The notes: generated from the sequence alone by a model not told the origin. Counted from the first letter of the stretch, positions 36,947-46,232 are shown. The stretch: 64,000 nt of DNA from HGM11788 sp964654945 (GCA_964654945.1 CAZZLN010000001.1:124001-188000); one strand, 5' to 3'. Numbers and translations are program-made.

Positions 36947-37936
36947 ATGTCAGAAAACAACATAGGCGAAGCACAGCCTAATCTTATGCAATACATACCT
37001 GATTTACAAGTAGTTGATGCAACATTAAGAGATGGAGGGCTTGTAAATAATTTTTATTTTTCAGATGAATTTGTAAAAGATTTATATTTAGCAAATATTA
37101 AAGCCGGTGTAGACTATATGGAATTTGGCTACAAGGCTTCAAAAGAAATTTTTGATGAAAAGGAATTTGGAAAATGGAAATTCTGTGCTGACAAAGATAT
37201 AAAAGAAATTGTCGGTGACAATAACACAAATTTAAAGCTTGCGGTTATGCTTGATGTAGGCAGAACAGATAAAAACGATGTTCTTCCCAAAGAAGAAAGT
37301 CCATTTGACCTGGTAAGAGTTGCTACATACATTCATCAAATTCCTGCTGCTATTGACTTAATCGAAGATGCTCATGCAAAGGGATATGAAGTTTCAGTTA
37401 ATATTATGGCAGTTTCAAAGGTAAATGATGAGCAGCTTAACAGCGGTCTTAATATGCTTGCAAACAGTAACTGTGATATTATATATCTTGTAGACAGTTT
37501 TGGTGCATACTATCCTGAACAGATTGAAGTACTCACTAAAAAATATGTTGCTCTTGGAAAAAAATATAACAAAAGAATAGGTTTCCACGGTCACAACAAT
37601 CAGCAGCTTGCTTTTGCTAACACTATAACCGCTATGAAAAACGGTGCTACACTTGTTGATGCAACAATGAGCGGTCTTGGCAGAGGTGCAGGCAACTGTT
37701 TTATGGAGCTTTTGCTTGGTCTTTTAAGAAATCCTAAATATAATGTAGTTCCAACTATGGATTTTGTTGAAAAGCATATTCTTAAATTAAAAGCAGACGG
37801 AGTTGTGTGGGGCTATGACTTCCCATATCTTATGACAGGTATTCTTAACTGTCACCCTCGTTCTGCTATTAAGTTTACACAGGAAAAGAGAACAGACTAT
37901 AAAAAATTCTATCACGAAGTATTTGATATGGATTAA
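36947..37936 (+). CDS. Aldolase-type DRE-TIM metallolyase (HMG-CoA lyase / hydroxy-oxovalerate aldolase fold)
   Basis: A TIM-barrel enzyme of 329 residues. The divalent-metal/substrate signature DATLRDGG lies near residue 25, and GFHGHNN and SGLGRGAGN follow. These place it in the HMGL-like superfamily; related proteins split CoA esters or 4-hydroxy-2-oxo acids. I cannot assign the substrate. The ATG at 36947 has GGAGGAAA upstream. It is monocistronic, between the TetR gene and a phosphate transporter. Confidence 0.85.
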   Translation: MSENNIGEAQPNLMQYIPDLQVVDATLRDGGLVNNFYFSDEFVKDLYLANIKAGVDYMEFGYKASKEIFDEKEFGKWKFCADKDIKEIVGDNNTNLKLAVMLDVGRTDKNDVLPKEESPFDLVRVATYIHQIPAAIDLIEDAHAKGYEVSVNIMAVSKVNDEQLNSGLNMLANSNCDIIYLVDSFGAYYPEQIEVLTKKYVALGKKYNKRIGFHGHNNQQLAFANTITAMKNGATLVDATMSGLGRGAGNCFMELLLGLLRNPKYNVVPTMDFVEKHILKLKADGVVWGYDFPYLMTGILNCHPRSAIKFTQEKRTDYKKFYHEVFDMD

Positions 37937-37944
37937 TTATCATT

Positions 37945-37970
37945 AAGGCCCTTAAATCGGGTCTTTTTTT
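37945..37970 (+). terminator. Terminator after the aldolase gene
   Basis: AAGGCCC / GGGTCTT stem with one G-U pair, followed by T7. Confidence 0.8.
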
Positions 37971-38004
37971 ATGAACTTATATGGCAAATTTTATCATTAT
38001 GTAC

Positions 38005-38033
38005 TTGATAATGTAAAATCTTTGTGTTAAAAT
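38005..38033 (+). promoter_or_regulatory. Promoter of the Na+/phosphate cotransporter gene
   Basis: TTGATA, 17 bases, TAAAAT. No Pho-box repeats were seen. Confidence 0.55.
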
Positions 38034-38084
38034 GATTTACAGAGCGTAAAACAAAGACACAAATACATAGGAGGAAAATTTTTT

Positions 38085-39731
38085 ATGGATTGGGCAACTA
38101 TTCTTATAGGTTTTTGTGGAGGTCTTGGTCTGTTTATATATGGTATGAACATAATGGCTGCTGGTTTGCAAAAGGCAGCAGGAAATAAGATGAAAAACAT
38201 TCTTAGTGTTCTGACCAAAAACAAATTTCTTGGCATTTGTCTTGGTGCTGTTGTTACAGCAGTAATTCAAAGCTCTTCAGCTACCACTGTTATGGTTGTG
38301 GGCTTTGTAAATGCTTCACTTATGAACCTTAATCAGGCAGTAGGCATAATTATGGGTGCAAACATTGGTACTACAGTTACAGGCTGGCTGGTTTCTTCTT
38401 CAGAATGGGCTGCTGTTTTAAAACCTGAAACATTAGCACCTGTTGCAGTATTTATAGGTGCTGCTCTTGTTCTTTTTTCAAAAAAGAATACAATGTCACA
38501 AATTGGTGAAATATTAGTTGGTTTTGGTATGCTCTTTATAGGTATATCTATGATGAGCTCCGGTGTTGAACCTCTTAAAGACTCACCTGCTTTTGTATCA
38601 GCATTTAGAGAATTCGGCAAAAATCCCGTACTTGGTGTAATCGTAGGTGCTGCTGTTACTGCTATTATTCAAAGCTCTTCCGCATCAGTTGGTATTCTTC
38701 AGTCACTTGCTGTTACGGGAATGGTAAGTTGGGATTCAGCAGTATACATTATTATGGGTCAGAATATAGGTACTTGTGTTACTGCTCTTTTATCAGGTCT
38801 TGGAGCAAATAAAAACGCAAGAGGTGCCTCATATATTCATTTAATGTTTAATGTATTCGGCAGTATATTTTTCAGCATAGTTGCAGTAATATTCTTTAAA
38901 ATTAATCCTGATTTCGGCAATCAGCCAATAGATATGGTTGGCATAAGCGGTGTCCATACTGTATTTAATTTTGCAAACACAATAATAATGATTCCATTTT
39001 CAGGTCTGCTCGTTAAGGCAGCAGAATTTCTTTGTCAAGGAGCTAAGGGTCAGGATGATGAAAGCACACTTATTCATCTTGATGACAGAATTTTAAGTAC
39101 TCCTAGTATTGCGATAAATAACTGTATTAAAGAAATAGTAAGACTTGGCAATGCTTCTCTCATAAATTTTGAATTAGCCTGTAAAGTTATTTTAAACAAA
39201 GGCACTCAGGAAGAAATTGATAATATTTTCACAAGAGAAGATAAAATCGACGAGCTTACAAAGGGAATTACACAATATATGGTTAAAATATGTAATCTCA
39301 ATATTACATCAAAAGAAAATGCATATGTAACAAGTCTTTTTCATGCTGTGCATGACCTTGAAAGAATTGGTGACCACTGCGAAAATATGGCTGAATTTGC
39401 TCAAAATATGATTGATGATGGTTTGGAGTTTTCAAATATTGCAAAGGAAGGTCTTATAAATATATTTAAAGAAACTCAAAAATGTATTAGAAATTCAATT
39501 ATTGCACTTGAAGATAATGACATTGATTTTGCAGAAAAGGTTATAAAGGAAGAAGAAAGAGTAGATAACCTTGAAAAAACTCTTAGACATAAGCATATTG
39601 ACAGACTTGCAAATAATCTTTGCAACCCTCTTGTTGGCATAATATTTCTTGATATTCTTACTACTGTAGAAAGAGTATCCGATCATGCTCTTAATCTTGC
39701 ACAGATTGTTATAGAAGATAAGGTAAATTAA
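38085..39731 (+). CDS. Na+/phosphate cotransporter with C-terminal PhoU-like domain
   Basis: An integral membrane protein of 548 residues. Two internal repeats carry the QSSSATT and QSSSASV motifs that bind Na+/phosphate. The C-terminal cytoplasmic domain (about 340-548) is PhoU-like, with paired helix bundles. It takes up inorganic phosphate. AGGAGGAAAA precedes the ATG. The neighbouring genes give no further clue. Confidence 0.93.
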   Translation: MDWATILIGFCGGLGLFIYGMNIMAAGLQKAAGNKMKNILSVLTKNKFLGICLGAVVTAVIQSSSATTVMVVGFVNASLMNLNQAVGIIMGANIGTTVTGWLVSSSEWAAVLKPETLAPVAVFIGAALVLFSKKNTMSQIGEILVGFGMLFIGISMMSSGVEPLKDSPAFVSAFREFGKNPVLGVIVGAAVTAIIQSSSASVGILQSLAVTGMVSWDSAVYIIMGQNIGTCVTALLSGLGANKNARGASYIHLMFNVFGSIFFSIVAVIFFKINPDFGNQPIDMVGISGVHTVFNFANTIIMIPFSGLLVKAAEFLCQGAKGQDDESTLIHLDDRILSTPSIAINNCIKEIVRLGNASLINFELACKVILNKGTQEEIDNIFTREDKIDELTKGITQYMVKICNLNITSKENAYVTSLFHAVHDLERIGDHCENMAEFAQNMIDDGLEFSNIAKEGLINIFKETQKCIRNSIIALEDNDIDFAEKVIKEEERVDNLEKTLRHKHIDRLANNLCNPLVGIIFLDILTTVERVSDHALNLAQIVIEDKVN

Positions 39732-39732
39732 A

Positions 39733-39757
39733 AAAGGCAGGTTTCCTGTCTTTTTTT
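39733..39757 (+). terminator. Terminator after the phosphate cotransporter
   Basis: AAAAGGCAGG / CCTGTCTTTT stem with a T-rich tail. Confidence 0.85.
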
Positions 39758-39762
39758 ATATA

Positions 39763-39791
39763 TTGACAAAAGTTATAGAATTGTGTATTAT
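39763..39791 (+). promoter_or_regulatory. Promoter of the HD-hydE-tcdA operon
   Basis: TTGACA, 17 bases, TATTAT (an overlapping TATAAT lies three bases later). Confidence 0.6.
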
Positions 39792-39836
39792 AATACTACT
39801 AAACATATATGAATAATAAATAATGGAGGATATATT

Positions 39837-40409
39837 ATGAATAAAATTATTACAAGAGATGAAGCATGGCAGCTTCTTAATGAATACAACAAAGAACATT
39901 TTCATATTAAACACGCACTTACTGTTGAGGGTGTTATGAAGTATTTTGCCCAAAAGCTTGGCTATGGTGATGATGCTGAATTTTGGGGTATAGTGGGTCT
40001 TTTACATGATCTGGATTTTGAAATGTATCCTGATCAGCACTGTATTAAAGAGCAGGAAATAATGAGAGAACACAACATTGACGAAAAAATTATACACGCA
40101 ACTGCAAGTCATGGATATAAACTCACTGTTGATATTGAACCTGAACATATTATGGAAAAGGTTCTTTATGCTGTTGACGAGCTTACAGGCTTAATTGGTG
40201 CTGTTGCTCTTATGCGGCCATCTAAAAGTGTATCTGATTTAGAGGTAAAATCTGTTAAAAAGAAATACAAAAACGCAAACTTTGCGGCAGGCTGCTCAAG
40301 AGAGGTCATTGAAAGAGGAGCTGAAATGCTTGGTTGGGAATTAAGCGAGCTTATAGGAGAAACTATTCTTGCTATGAGAAGCTGCGAAGAAATATACAAC
40401 AATTTCTAA
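39837..40409 (+). CDS. HD-domain hydrolase family protein
   Basis: A cytoplasmic protein of 190 residues. HIKHALTVEGVMKYF, LLHDLDFEMYPDQH and the later ATASHGYK form the H...HD...H pattern of metal-dependent HD phosphohydrolases. The substrate is not evident. GGAGG lies upstream of the ATG. The gene is directly upstream of hydE, with 9 bp between them. Confidence 0.85.
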   Translation: MNKIITRDEAWQLLNEYNKEHFHIKHALTVEGVMKYFAQKLGYGDDAEFWGIVGLLHDLDFEMYPDQHCIKEQEIMREHNIDEKIIHATASHGYKLTVDIEPEHIMEKVLYAVDELTGLIGAVALMRPSKSVSDLEVKSVKKKYKNANFAAGCSREVIERGAEMLGWELSELIGETILAMRSCEEIYNNF

Positions 40410-40418
40410 GGAGTATAT

Positions 40419-41468
40419 ATGATTGAATTAATTAATAAGCTTTTTCAAAATCAGAATTTATCTGATGCTGAACTTAAAACAATATTAGAATGTGATACCT
40501 TTGATACGGAGCTTTATATTAAAGCTGACATAGTTCGAAAAGAAAACTATGGAACTGATGTATATATTCGCGGTCTTATTGAATTTACAAATTACTGCAA
40601 AAACAATTGTTATTACTGCGGTATAAGACGAGATAATAAAAGCTCTGTAAGATACAGACTTTCAAAAGAAGATATACTTGAATGCTGTAAAGATGGATAT
40701 TTGCTTGGCTTTAGAACTTTTGTACTTCAAGGAGGAGAAGACCCATATTTTACTGATGATATAATATGTGATATTGTATCTGAAATAAAGAATAAATACC
40801 AAGACTGTGCAATTACTCTTTCTATTGGAGAGAAGTCAAAAGAAAGCTATAAAAAATATTATGACGCCGGAGCAAACCGTTATCTTTTAAGGCATGAAAC
40901 GGCTGACGAAAATCATTACAGACTTCTCCACCCAAATTCCATGAGCCTTGAAAACAGAAAAAAATGCCTTTTTAATCTTAAAGAAATCGGCTATCAGGTA
41001 GGCTCCGGCTTTATGGTTGGCTCTCCTTATCAGACAACAGAAAATTTGATTAGCGATTTAAGATTTTTACAGCAGCTTAAACCCTCAATGATTGGAATAG
41101 GTCCTTATATTACTCATAATGAAACTCCTTTTAACAATTTTAAAAGCGGAGATTTATATTTAACTTTAAGGCTTATATCAATACTAAGGCTTATGTTTCC
41201 ATATGCTCTTATTCCTGCAACAACCGCTCTTGGAACAATTAATCCTAAAGGCAGAGAAATGGGATTAAAAGCAGGTGCAAATGTTGTTATGCCAAATTTA
41301 TCTCCTGTAAGGGTAAGAAAGCTATATGAATTATATGAAAATAAAATCTGCACAGGAGAAGAATCTGCTCAATGCAGAGGCTGTCTTGAAAACAGAGTTA
41401 AATCTGCAGGATATAATATAGTTACATCAAGAGGTGATGTTAAAAATTGGGAGGATAATATATGCTGA
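40419..41468 (+). CDS. hydE: [FeFe] hydrogenase H-cluster maturase HydE (radical SAM)
   Basis: A radical-SAM enzyme of 349 residues that helps make the dithiolate bridge of the H-cluster. The SAM cluster motif is CKNNCYYCG (about residues 55-63, Cx3Cx2C). RYLLRHETAD, MVGSPYQTTE and GPYITHNETPF are characteristic of HydE and separate it from BioB/ThiH. The C-terminal Cys pair (CRGCLENR) is kept. It overlaps tcdA by 7 bp. It would mature the two hydrogenases at 23.5-28 kb; HydF and HydG must be elsewhere. Confidence 0.93.
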   Translation: MIELINKLFQNQNLSDAELKTILECDTFDTELYIKADIVRKENYGTDVYIRGLIEFTNYCKNNCYYCGIRRDNKSSVRYRLSKEDILECCKDGYLLGFRTFVLQGGEDPYFTDDIICDIVSEIKNKYQDCAITLSIGEKSKESYKKYYDAGANRYLLRHETADENHYRLLHPNSMSLENRKKCLFNLKEIGYQVGSGFMVGSPYQTTENLISDLRFLQQLKPSMIGIGPYITHNETPFNNFKSGDLYLTLRLISILRLMFPYALIPATTALGTINPKGREMGLKAGANVVMPNLSPVRVRKLYELYENKICTGEESAQCRGCLENRVKSAGYNIVTSRGDVKNWEDNIC

Positions 41469-42187
41469 ATAAATTTTCAAGGACTGAGCTGCTTTTAGGC
41501 AAAGATGCTATGGAAAAATTAAAAAATTCAAGAATAGCGGTTTTCGGTATTGGCGGTGTTGGCGGTCATACTGTTGAAGCTCTTGTAAGAAGCGGAGTTG
41601 GTGCTGTTGATATTATAGATAATGACACTGTAAGCATTACAAATATAAACCGTCAGATTTTTGCTACAACAAAAACAGTGGGTATGTTTAAAGTTGATGT
41701 TGCCGAGGAAAGAATACATGATATTAATCCTGACTGCATAGTCAGAAAACATAAAACATTTTTTCTTCCTGAAAACTCCTATGAATTTGATTTTAATGAA
41801 TATGACTATATAGCAGATGCTATTGACACAATTTCAGGCAAAATTGAAATTATTATGAAAGCAAATGAGTTTGGAACTCCGGTTATAAGCTCAATGGGTG
41901 CCGGAAATAAGCTTGACCCGACTGCCTTTGAGATTAGTGATATTTACAAAACCTCCGTATGTCCTCTTGCTAAGGTTATGAGGCATGAACTTAAAAAAAG
42001 AAATATTAAAAAATTAAAGGTTGTTTATTCAAAGGAAATCCCCCTGACTCCTATAAAAGATATTGAAGCCGAATGTAAAGAAGCTGAAAAATCTCAACGC
42101 AGACAGCTTCCGGGAAGCAACGCCTTTGTTCCATCTGTTGCAGGACTTATTATGGCAGGAGAAATAATAAAGGATTTGATTAAGTAA
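41462..42187 (+). CDS. tcdA: tRNA threonylcarbamoyladenosine dehydratase
   Basis: An E1-like adenylating enzyme that cyclises t6A37 in tRNA. The nucleotide loop FGIGGVGGHTVEALVRSG is at the N-terminus; DDIDTISGK-like D-A-I-D-T and CPLAKVMRHEL are family features. At 241 residues it matches TcdA length and lacks the MoeB/ThiF C-terminal extension. The start overlaps the end of hydE. Confidence 0.93.
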   Translation: MLNKFSRTELLLGKDAMEKLKNSRIAVFGIGGVGGHTVEALVRSGVGAVDIIDNDTVSITNINRQIFATTKTVGMFKVDVAEERIHDINPDCIVRKHKTFFLPENSYEFDFNEYDYIADAIDTISGKIEIIMKANEFGTPVISSMGAGNKLDPTAFEISDIYKTSVCPLAKVMRHELKKRNIKKLKVVYSKEIPLTPIKDIEAECKEAEKSQRRQLPGSNAFVPSVAGLIMAGEIIKDLIK

Positions 42188-42189
42188 AA

Positions 42190-42230
42190 AAAGCGGCTGC
42201 TGCAAGTCATTAAATTTGCAGCAGCCGCTA
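42190..42230. terminator. Bidirectional terminator between tcdA and cysK
   Basis: A 14-base perfect inverted repeat (42192-42205 with 42216-42229) rich in GC, with poly-T/A on both sides. It ends tcdA and cysK, which converge. Confidence 0.88.
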
Positions 42231-42237
42231 TATTTAA

Positions 42238-43173
42238 TTAGTTAGTAAATAATGGAGTTGATAAATATCTGTCGCCTGAATCCGGCAATAATACAACTAT
42301 TGTCTTGCCTTTATTTTCCGGTCTTGATGCAAGTATGGAAGCTGCCTTTAAGGCTGCACCTGAAGAAATACCAACTAATATACCCTCACTTACAGCAAAT
42401 TTCTTTCCCTCTGTAAATGAATCTTCATTACCAATTGGAATAACCTCATCATAAATCTTAGTATCTAAAACATCCGGCACAAATCCTGCACCAATACCCT
42501 GAATTTTGTGAGCACCTGCACATCCCTTAGACAATACGGGACTTGTTTCCGGCTCAACTGCAACAACCTTAATTTCAGGCTTTTTAGACTTTAAATATTC
42601 ACCAACACCTGTAATTGTACCCCCTGTACCAACACCTGCAACAAAAATATCCACATTTCCGCCTGTCTGTTCCCATATTTCAGGGCCGGTAGTTTTCTTG
42701 TGTATTTCAGGATTAGCAGGATTTACAAACTGACCAAGTATAATTGAGCCCGGAATACTTTTATTTAATTCATCAGCCTTTTCAATGGCACCCTTCATAC
42801 CCTTTGCTCCGTCAGTTAAAACAAGCTCAGCACCATAAGCCTTTAAAAGATTTCTTCTTTCAACACTCATTGTTTCAGGAAGTGTAAGCAAAGCCTTATA
42901 TCCCTTTGAAGCCGCAACTGCTGCCAGTCCAATGCCTGTATTTCCTGATGTTGGTTCAATAATAGTTGCTCCCGGTTTTAATAATCCTTTATTTTCAGCA
43001 TCTTCAATCATTGCAAGAGCAATTCTGTCCTTAACTGAACCTGCAGGATTTAAGTATTCAAGCTTACCAAGTATTGTCACATCTTTAATATTTGCTTTTT
43101 CAGCATATCTGCTAAGCTTTAAAATAGGTGTACCGCCAATTAATTCCAATGCACTTTCTTTAATATCACTCAT
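42238..43173 (-). CDS. cysK: Cysteine synthase (O-acetylserine sulfhydrylase)
   Basis: A PLP enzyme of 311 residues that makes cysteine from O-acetylserine and sulfide. The PLP Lys is in NPAGSVKDR, the substrate loop is PTSGNTGIG, and GVGTGGTITGVGEYL binds the PLP phosphate. GGAGGAAATG upstream of the ATG. It stands alone behind a consensus promoter and a possible sulfur-responsive operator. Confidence 0.96.
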   Translation of the reverse strand: MSDIKESALELIGGTPILKLSRYAEKANIKDVTILGKLEYLNPAGSVKDRIALAMIEDAENKGLLKPGATIIEPTSGNTGIGLAAVAASKGYKALLTLPETMSVERRNLLKAYGAELVLTDGAKGMKGAIEKADELNKSIPGSIILGQFVNPANPEIHKKTTGPEIWEQTGGNVDIFVAGVGTGGTITGVGEYLKSKKPEIKVVAVEPETSPVLSKGCAGAHKIQGIGAGFVPDVLDTKIYDEVIPIGNEDSFTEGKKFAVSEGILVGISSGAALKAASILASRPENKGKTIVVLLPDSGDRYLSTPLFTN

Positions 43174-43206
43174 AATTCATTTCCTCCAAATTTTAATAAT
43201 TATATT

Positions 43207-43216
43207 TCCTATCGGA
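43207..43216 (-). promoter_or_regulatory. Candidate Rrf2-type (CymR/IscR-like) operator
   Basis: TCC-GATA-GGA on the minus strand, an inverted TCC...GGA pair just downstream of the -10 region. Similar half-sites occur at CymR/IscR-family boxes, but a single site cannot prove it. Confidence 0.3.
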
Positions 43217-43229
43217 TTAGTATGTATTG

Positions 43230-43258
43230 ATTATATTACTATTCTCTTATTTTGTCAA
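43230..43258 (-). promoter_or_regulatory. Promoter of cysK
   Basis: Minus-strand TTGACA, 17 bases, TATAAT: perfect consensus, 57 bp ahead of the ATG. The strength suggests that a repressor is needed. Confidence 0.8.
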
Positions 43259-43291
43259 GAGTTTTTTTTGAAATTTTATATTAATATTATT

Positions 43292-43322
43292 TTTAAAAAA
43301 TAAAGCCTCTTAAAAAGGCTTT
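43292..43322 (-). terminator. Terminator after the GH43 gene
   Basis: AAAGCCT / AGGCTTT stem followed on the minus strand by ATTTTTTAAAA. It sits right at the GH43 stop. Confidence 0.75.
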
Positions 43323-43323
43323 A

Positions 43324-44835
43324 TTAATCATAATCATTATAATAAAAATATTCAAAATCGGCATAATTTCTTACACCGCTTCCCCCATTATTGGCAAACA
43401 TACCAACAAGAGTGCCTGTGTGACGTTTTCTATCCCCCGGAACACCTTCATCACATAAATAAATACATTTTTCAAGGGTATGAAAATATATCCATTTTAC
43501 ACCATCATAGCTGTAATAAAAACTCCTGCTGAGCTTATCAACTTTAACTCTTAAATATATTATATCAGCTTGAATGTTTTCAGTTTTAATAAGTTCTTCG
43601 CCCTTATTTCTGTTTATTACCAACTCCAGTCCAAATAAACATCTGTTAAAGCGAATATATGTAGCAGTAGAATAGTAACAGGTCAAACCTGCCTGCTCAC
43701 TTCCGTTTAAAGGCTTATAGCTTAATTTTAATTCAGCAGTATAGCTTAACTCCTGTTCTCTGTGAACAAGAGTATTAACTGCCTTAATCTCATTTAAAGT
43801 GCCGTTGCCTGTATATAGTCTTAGTTTATTATTTTTAAATTCATATAATCTTTTATCGGGATTTCTTACCCATAAAAAATCTAAATCAATTTTATTCTCG
43901 TTAAAATAATATTTATTCTTTTTTACTATATTATATTTTTTTAAATCAGGATATTCCGATACAAGACTTGGACCTTTTCCGTCATTTATCTTAAACCAGC
44001 CATCATCTGTCCACTCTACCTTATCAAGAGCAGTTTCTCTGCCAACAGTTGTATAATTCCCCTGATTAGGTCTGCCGCAAAGATATGCACACCACCATTC
44101 TCCATTTTGTGTTTCAACAAGCTTTCCGTGACCGCAACGCTGAATAGGTGCATCGGATTTTGTCTGACGCATAACAGGATTATAAGGGCAAGGCTCATAT
44201 TCTCCATACAGATTTTTGCTCCTTGCTGCATTTATTCCATGACCATAGCCTGTGCCACCCTCTGCAACAATAGCATAATACCAACCGTTGTGCTTTAGAA
44301 TATGAGGTCCCTCAGGGCATCTTTCTCCCGTTCCTGCCCATACCTGAATAATATCTCCGATTATTTCAGTACAATCATCGTTTAACGGTACAACAGTAAT
44401 GCCCGGAGCAATTATCATATAATGTCTGCCGTCATCATCTACAAAATGAGATGGGTCAATATTATCAACAGGTATAACAGTAGGCTTTGAATAAGGTCCT
44501 TCCGGTTTATCCGAAGTCATAACAAGCTGACTTCTCATAGGCTTTTCATAATCATTATGCCTTAGTGTAGCAAAAATATAAAATTTTCCATTATAATAAG
44601 ATATGTCCGGTGCCCATATTCCTCTTGAATCCCCTATATTTGATAAATCTAAATATTCTGAATTTGTAATTCCATGACCTATAATTTCCCAGTTTACCAA
44701 ATCCTTTGAGTGGGATATAGCAATAGCAGGAAAATATTGAAAAGTTGAATTAACCTTATAATAATCATCTCCGACTCTTACTACAGAGGGGTCAGGAAAA
44801 AAACCACGATGAACAGGATTGTTGTATTTATTCAT
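43324..44835 (-). CDS. Glycoside hydrolase family 43-like (xylosidase/arabinosidase) protein
   Basis: A five-bladed beta-propeller enzyme of about 503 residues. GFFPDPSVVRVGDDYY (general base Asp), GIWAPDISYYNGKFY, DPSHFVDDDGRHYM (pKa modulator Asp) and CPEGPHILKHNGWYY (acid Glu) give the GH43 catalytic triad. A C-terminal beta-sandwich (about 310-500) follows. No signal peptide is seen, so it acts on oligosaccharides taken into the cytoplasm. The ATG at 44835 (MNKYNNPVHRGFFPDP) has AGAGGT upstream. Likely substrates are xylo- or arabino-oligosaccharides; no transporter adjoins. Confidence 0.88.
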   Translation of the reverse strand: MNKYNNPVHRGFFPDPSVVRVGDDYYKVNSTFQYFPAIAISHSKDLVNWEIIGHGITNSEYLDLSNIGDSRGIWAPDISYYNGKFYIFATLRHNDYEKPMRSQLVMTSDKPEGPYSKPTVIPVDNIDPSHFVDDDGRHYMIIAPGITVVPLNDDCTEIIGDIIQVWAGTGERCPEGPHILKHNGWYYAIVAEGGTGYGHGINAARSKNLYGEYEPCPYNPVMRQTKSDAPIQRCGHGKLVETQNGEWWCAYLCGRPNQGNYTTVGRETALDKVEWTDDGWFKINDGKGPSLVSEYPDLKKYNIVKKNKYYFNENKIDLDFLWVRNPDKRLYEFKNNKLRLYTGNGTLNEIKAVNTLVHREQELSYTAELKLSYKPLNGSEQAGLTCYYSTATYIRFNRCLFGLELVINRNKGEELIKTENIQADIIYLRVKVDKLSRSFYYSYDGVKWIYFHTLEKCIYLCDEGVPGDRKRHTGTLVGMFANNGGSGVRNYADFEYFYYNDYD

Positions 44836-44856
44836 ATATAAACCTCTGATATAATA

Positions 44857-44880
44857 AAGGGATGACATAAGTCACCCCTA
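44857..44880 (-). terminator. Terminator after pgi
   Basis: A nine-pair stem in the minus-strand RNA, with one G-U pair (44858-44866 with 44871-44879). The U-tract TTTATTAT is weak, so partial read-through into the GH43 gene is possible. Confidence 0.55.
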
Positions 44881-44891
44881 AAAAATTTTAT

Positions 44892-46232
44892 TTATTTTAA
44901 TCTTGCTTCGAGTTCAGCTTTCTGTTCTTCATAACCTGGCTTGCCTAAAAGAGCAAACATATTCTTCTTATATGCCTCAACACCGGGCTGGTCAAATGGA
45001 TTAACACCAAGTAAGTAACCACTGATTGCAAGAGCCTTTTCAAAGAAATATACAAGCTGTCCAAAGTGATATTCGTCAGTCTTGTCAATTTCTAAAATCA
45101 TAGTAGGCACACCGCCGTCAACATGAGCAAGGAATGTACCGCCGTAAGCCTTAGAATTTACATACTGAATGGTCTTGCCGGCAACAAAGTTAAGACCATC
45201 AAGATTTTCTTCATCAAAATCAATTGTAATATCTTTCTTAGCATTATTTACCCATAACACGGTTTCAAAGAGATTTCTTGTACCGTCCTGAATAAACTGT
45301 CCAATAGAATGTAAATCAGTTGAGAAATTGGCACTTACAGGGAAAATGCCCTTTTGGTCTTTGCCTTCAGATTCAGCATAAAGCTGCTTATACCATTCAC
45401 CAAACATAGTAAGAGATGGCTCATAGTTAGCGAGAATTTCAACTGCCTTACCCTTTCTGCCTAAAATATTTCTCATAGCGGCATATTTAAGACAATCATT
45501 ATTTTCAAGGTCAACATTCTTATACTTAGTTGCAGCATCAGCAGCACCTTTCATAACTTCATCAACATCAATGCCTGCTGCTGCCATAAGGAGAATACCA
45601 ACAGGAGTAAGTACAGAAAATCTTCCGCCAATATCATCGGTAATAACGAAAGTTTCATAGCCCTCTTTATCAGCAAGTGATTTTAAAGCACCTCTTGACT
45701 TATCTGTAGTTGCAAAAATTCTATCCTTTGCACCTTCTTTGCCATATTTATCTTCAATCATTTTTTTGAAAATTCTAAAAGCAATAGCAGGTTCAGTAGT
45801 TGTGCCTGATTTTGAAATAACATTAATAGAAAAATCTCTGTCACCTATCATTTCAATAATATCTGATAAATAATCAGAGCTGATAGAATTGCCAACAAAA
45901 TAAATATCGGGATAACCCGGATGCTTTTTGCTGTTATACTGATTACCCTTTATAAAATCAAGTGCAGCACGACCGCCAAGATAAGAGCCGCCAATACCGA
46001 TTACAACAAGAACTTCGCTGTTAGACTGAATTTTCTTTGCAGCAGCTTTCATTCTTTCAAATTCTTCCTTGTCGTAGTTAAAAGGTAAATCAACCCAGCC
46101 GATAAAGTCATTGCCTGCTCCTGTACCGGAATAAAGCAAATCACTTGCCATTTTTGCAGCCGGTTCAATTTTCTTTAACTCATCTTCTCTTACAAAATTT
46201 TCAACACCACTAAGTTTTAATGTAATGCCCAT
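44892..46232 (-). CDS. pgi: Glucose-6-phosphate isomerase
   Basis: It interconverts glucose 6-phosphate and fructose 6-phosphate. VIGIGGSYLGGRAALDF, SKSGTTTEPAIAFR and the catalytic-region segments GRFSVLTPVG and HSIGQFIQDGTRN are present. The final QPGVEAYKKNMFALLGKPG is the PGI signature 2 region. At 446 residues it is the compact Gram-positive form. The ATG at 46232 has GGAGGTTA upstream. It starts 45 bp after the deacetylase stop. Confidence 0.96.
   Translation of the reverse strand: MGITLKLSGVENFVREDELKKIEPAAKMASDLLYSGTGAGNDFIGWVDLPFNYDKEEFERMKAAAKKIQSNSEVLVVIGIGGSYLGGRAALDFIKGNQYNSKKHPGYPDIYFVGNSISSDYLSDIIEMIGDRDFSINVISKSGTTTEPAIAFRIFKKMIEDKYGKEGAKDRIFATTDKSRGALKSLADKEGYETFVITDDIGGRFSVLTPVGILLMAAAGIDVDEVMKGAADAATKYKNVDLENNDCLKYAAMRNILGRKGKAVEILANYEPSLTMFGEWYKQLYAESEGKDQKGIFPVSANFSTDLHSIGQFIQDGTRNLFETVLWVNNAKKDITIDFDEENLDGLNFVAGKTIQYVNSKAYGGTFLAHVDGGVPTMILEIDKTDEYHFGQLVYFFEKALAISGYLLGVNPFDQPGVEAYKKNMFALLGKPGYEEQKAELEARLK

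Noticed and set aside
38333..38620. A 95-residue frame antisense to the phosphate cotransporter
   Set aside because: A shadow of the conserved membrane gene; no SD or conserved feature.
43174..43260. A T-box upstream of cysK
   Set aside because: No AGGGUGGNACCGCG-type motif; only about 50 leader bases.
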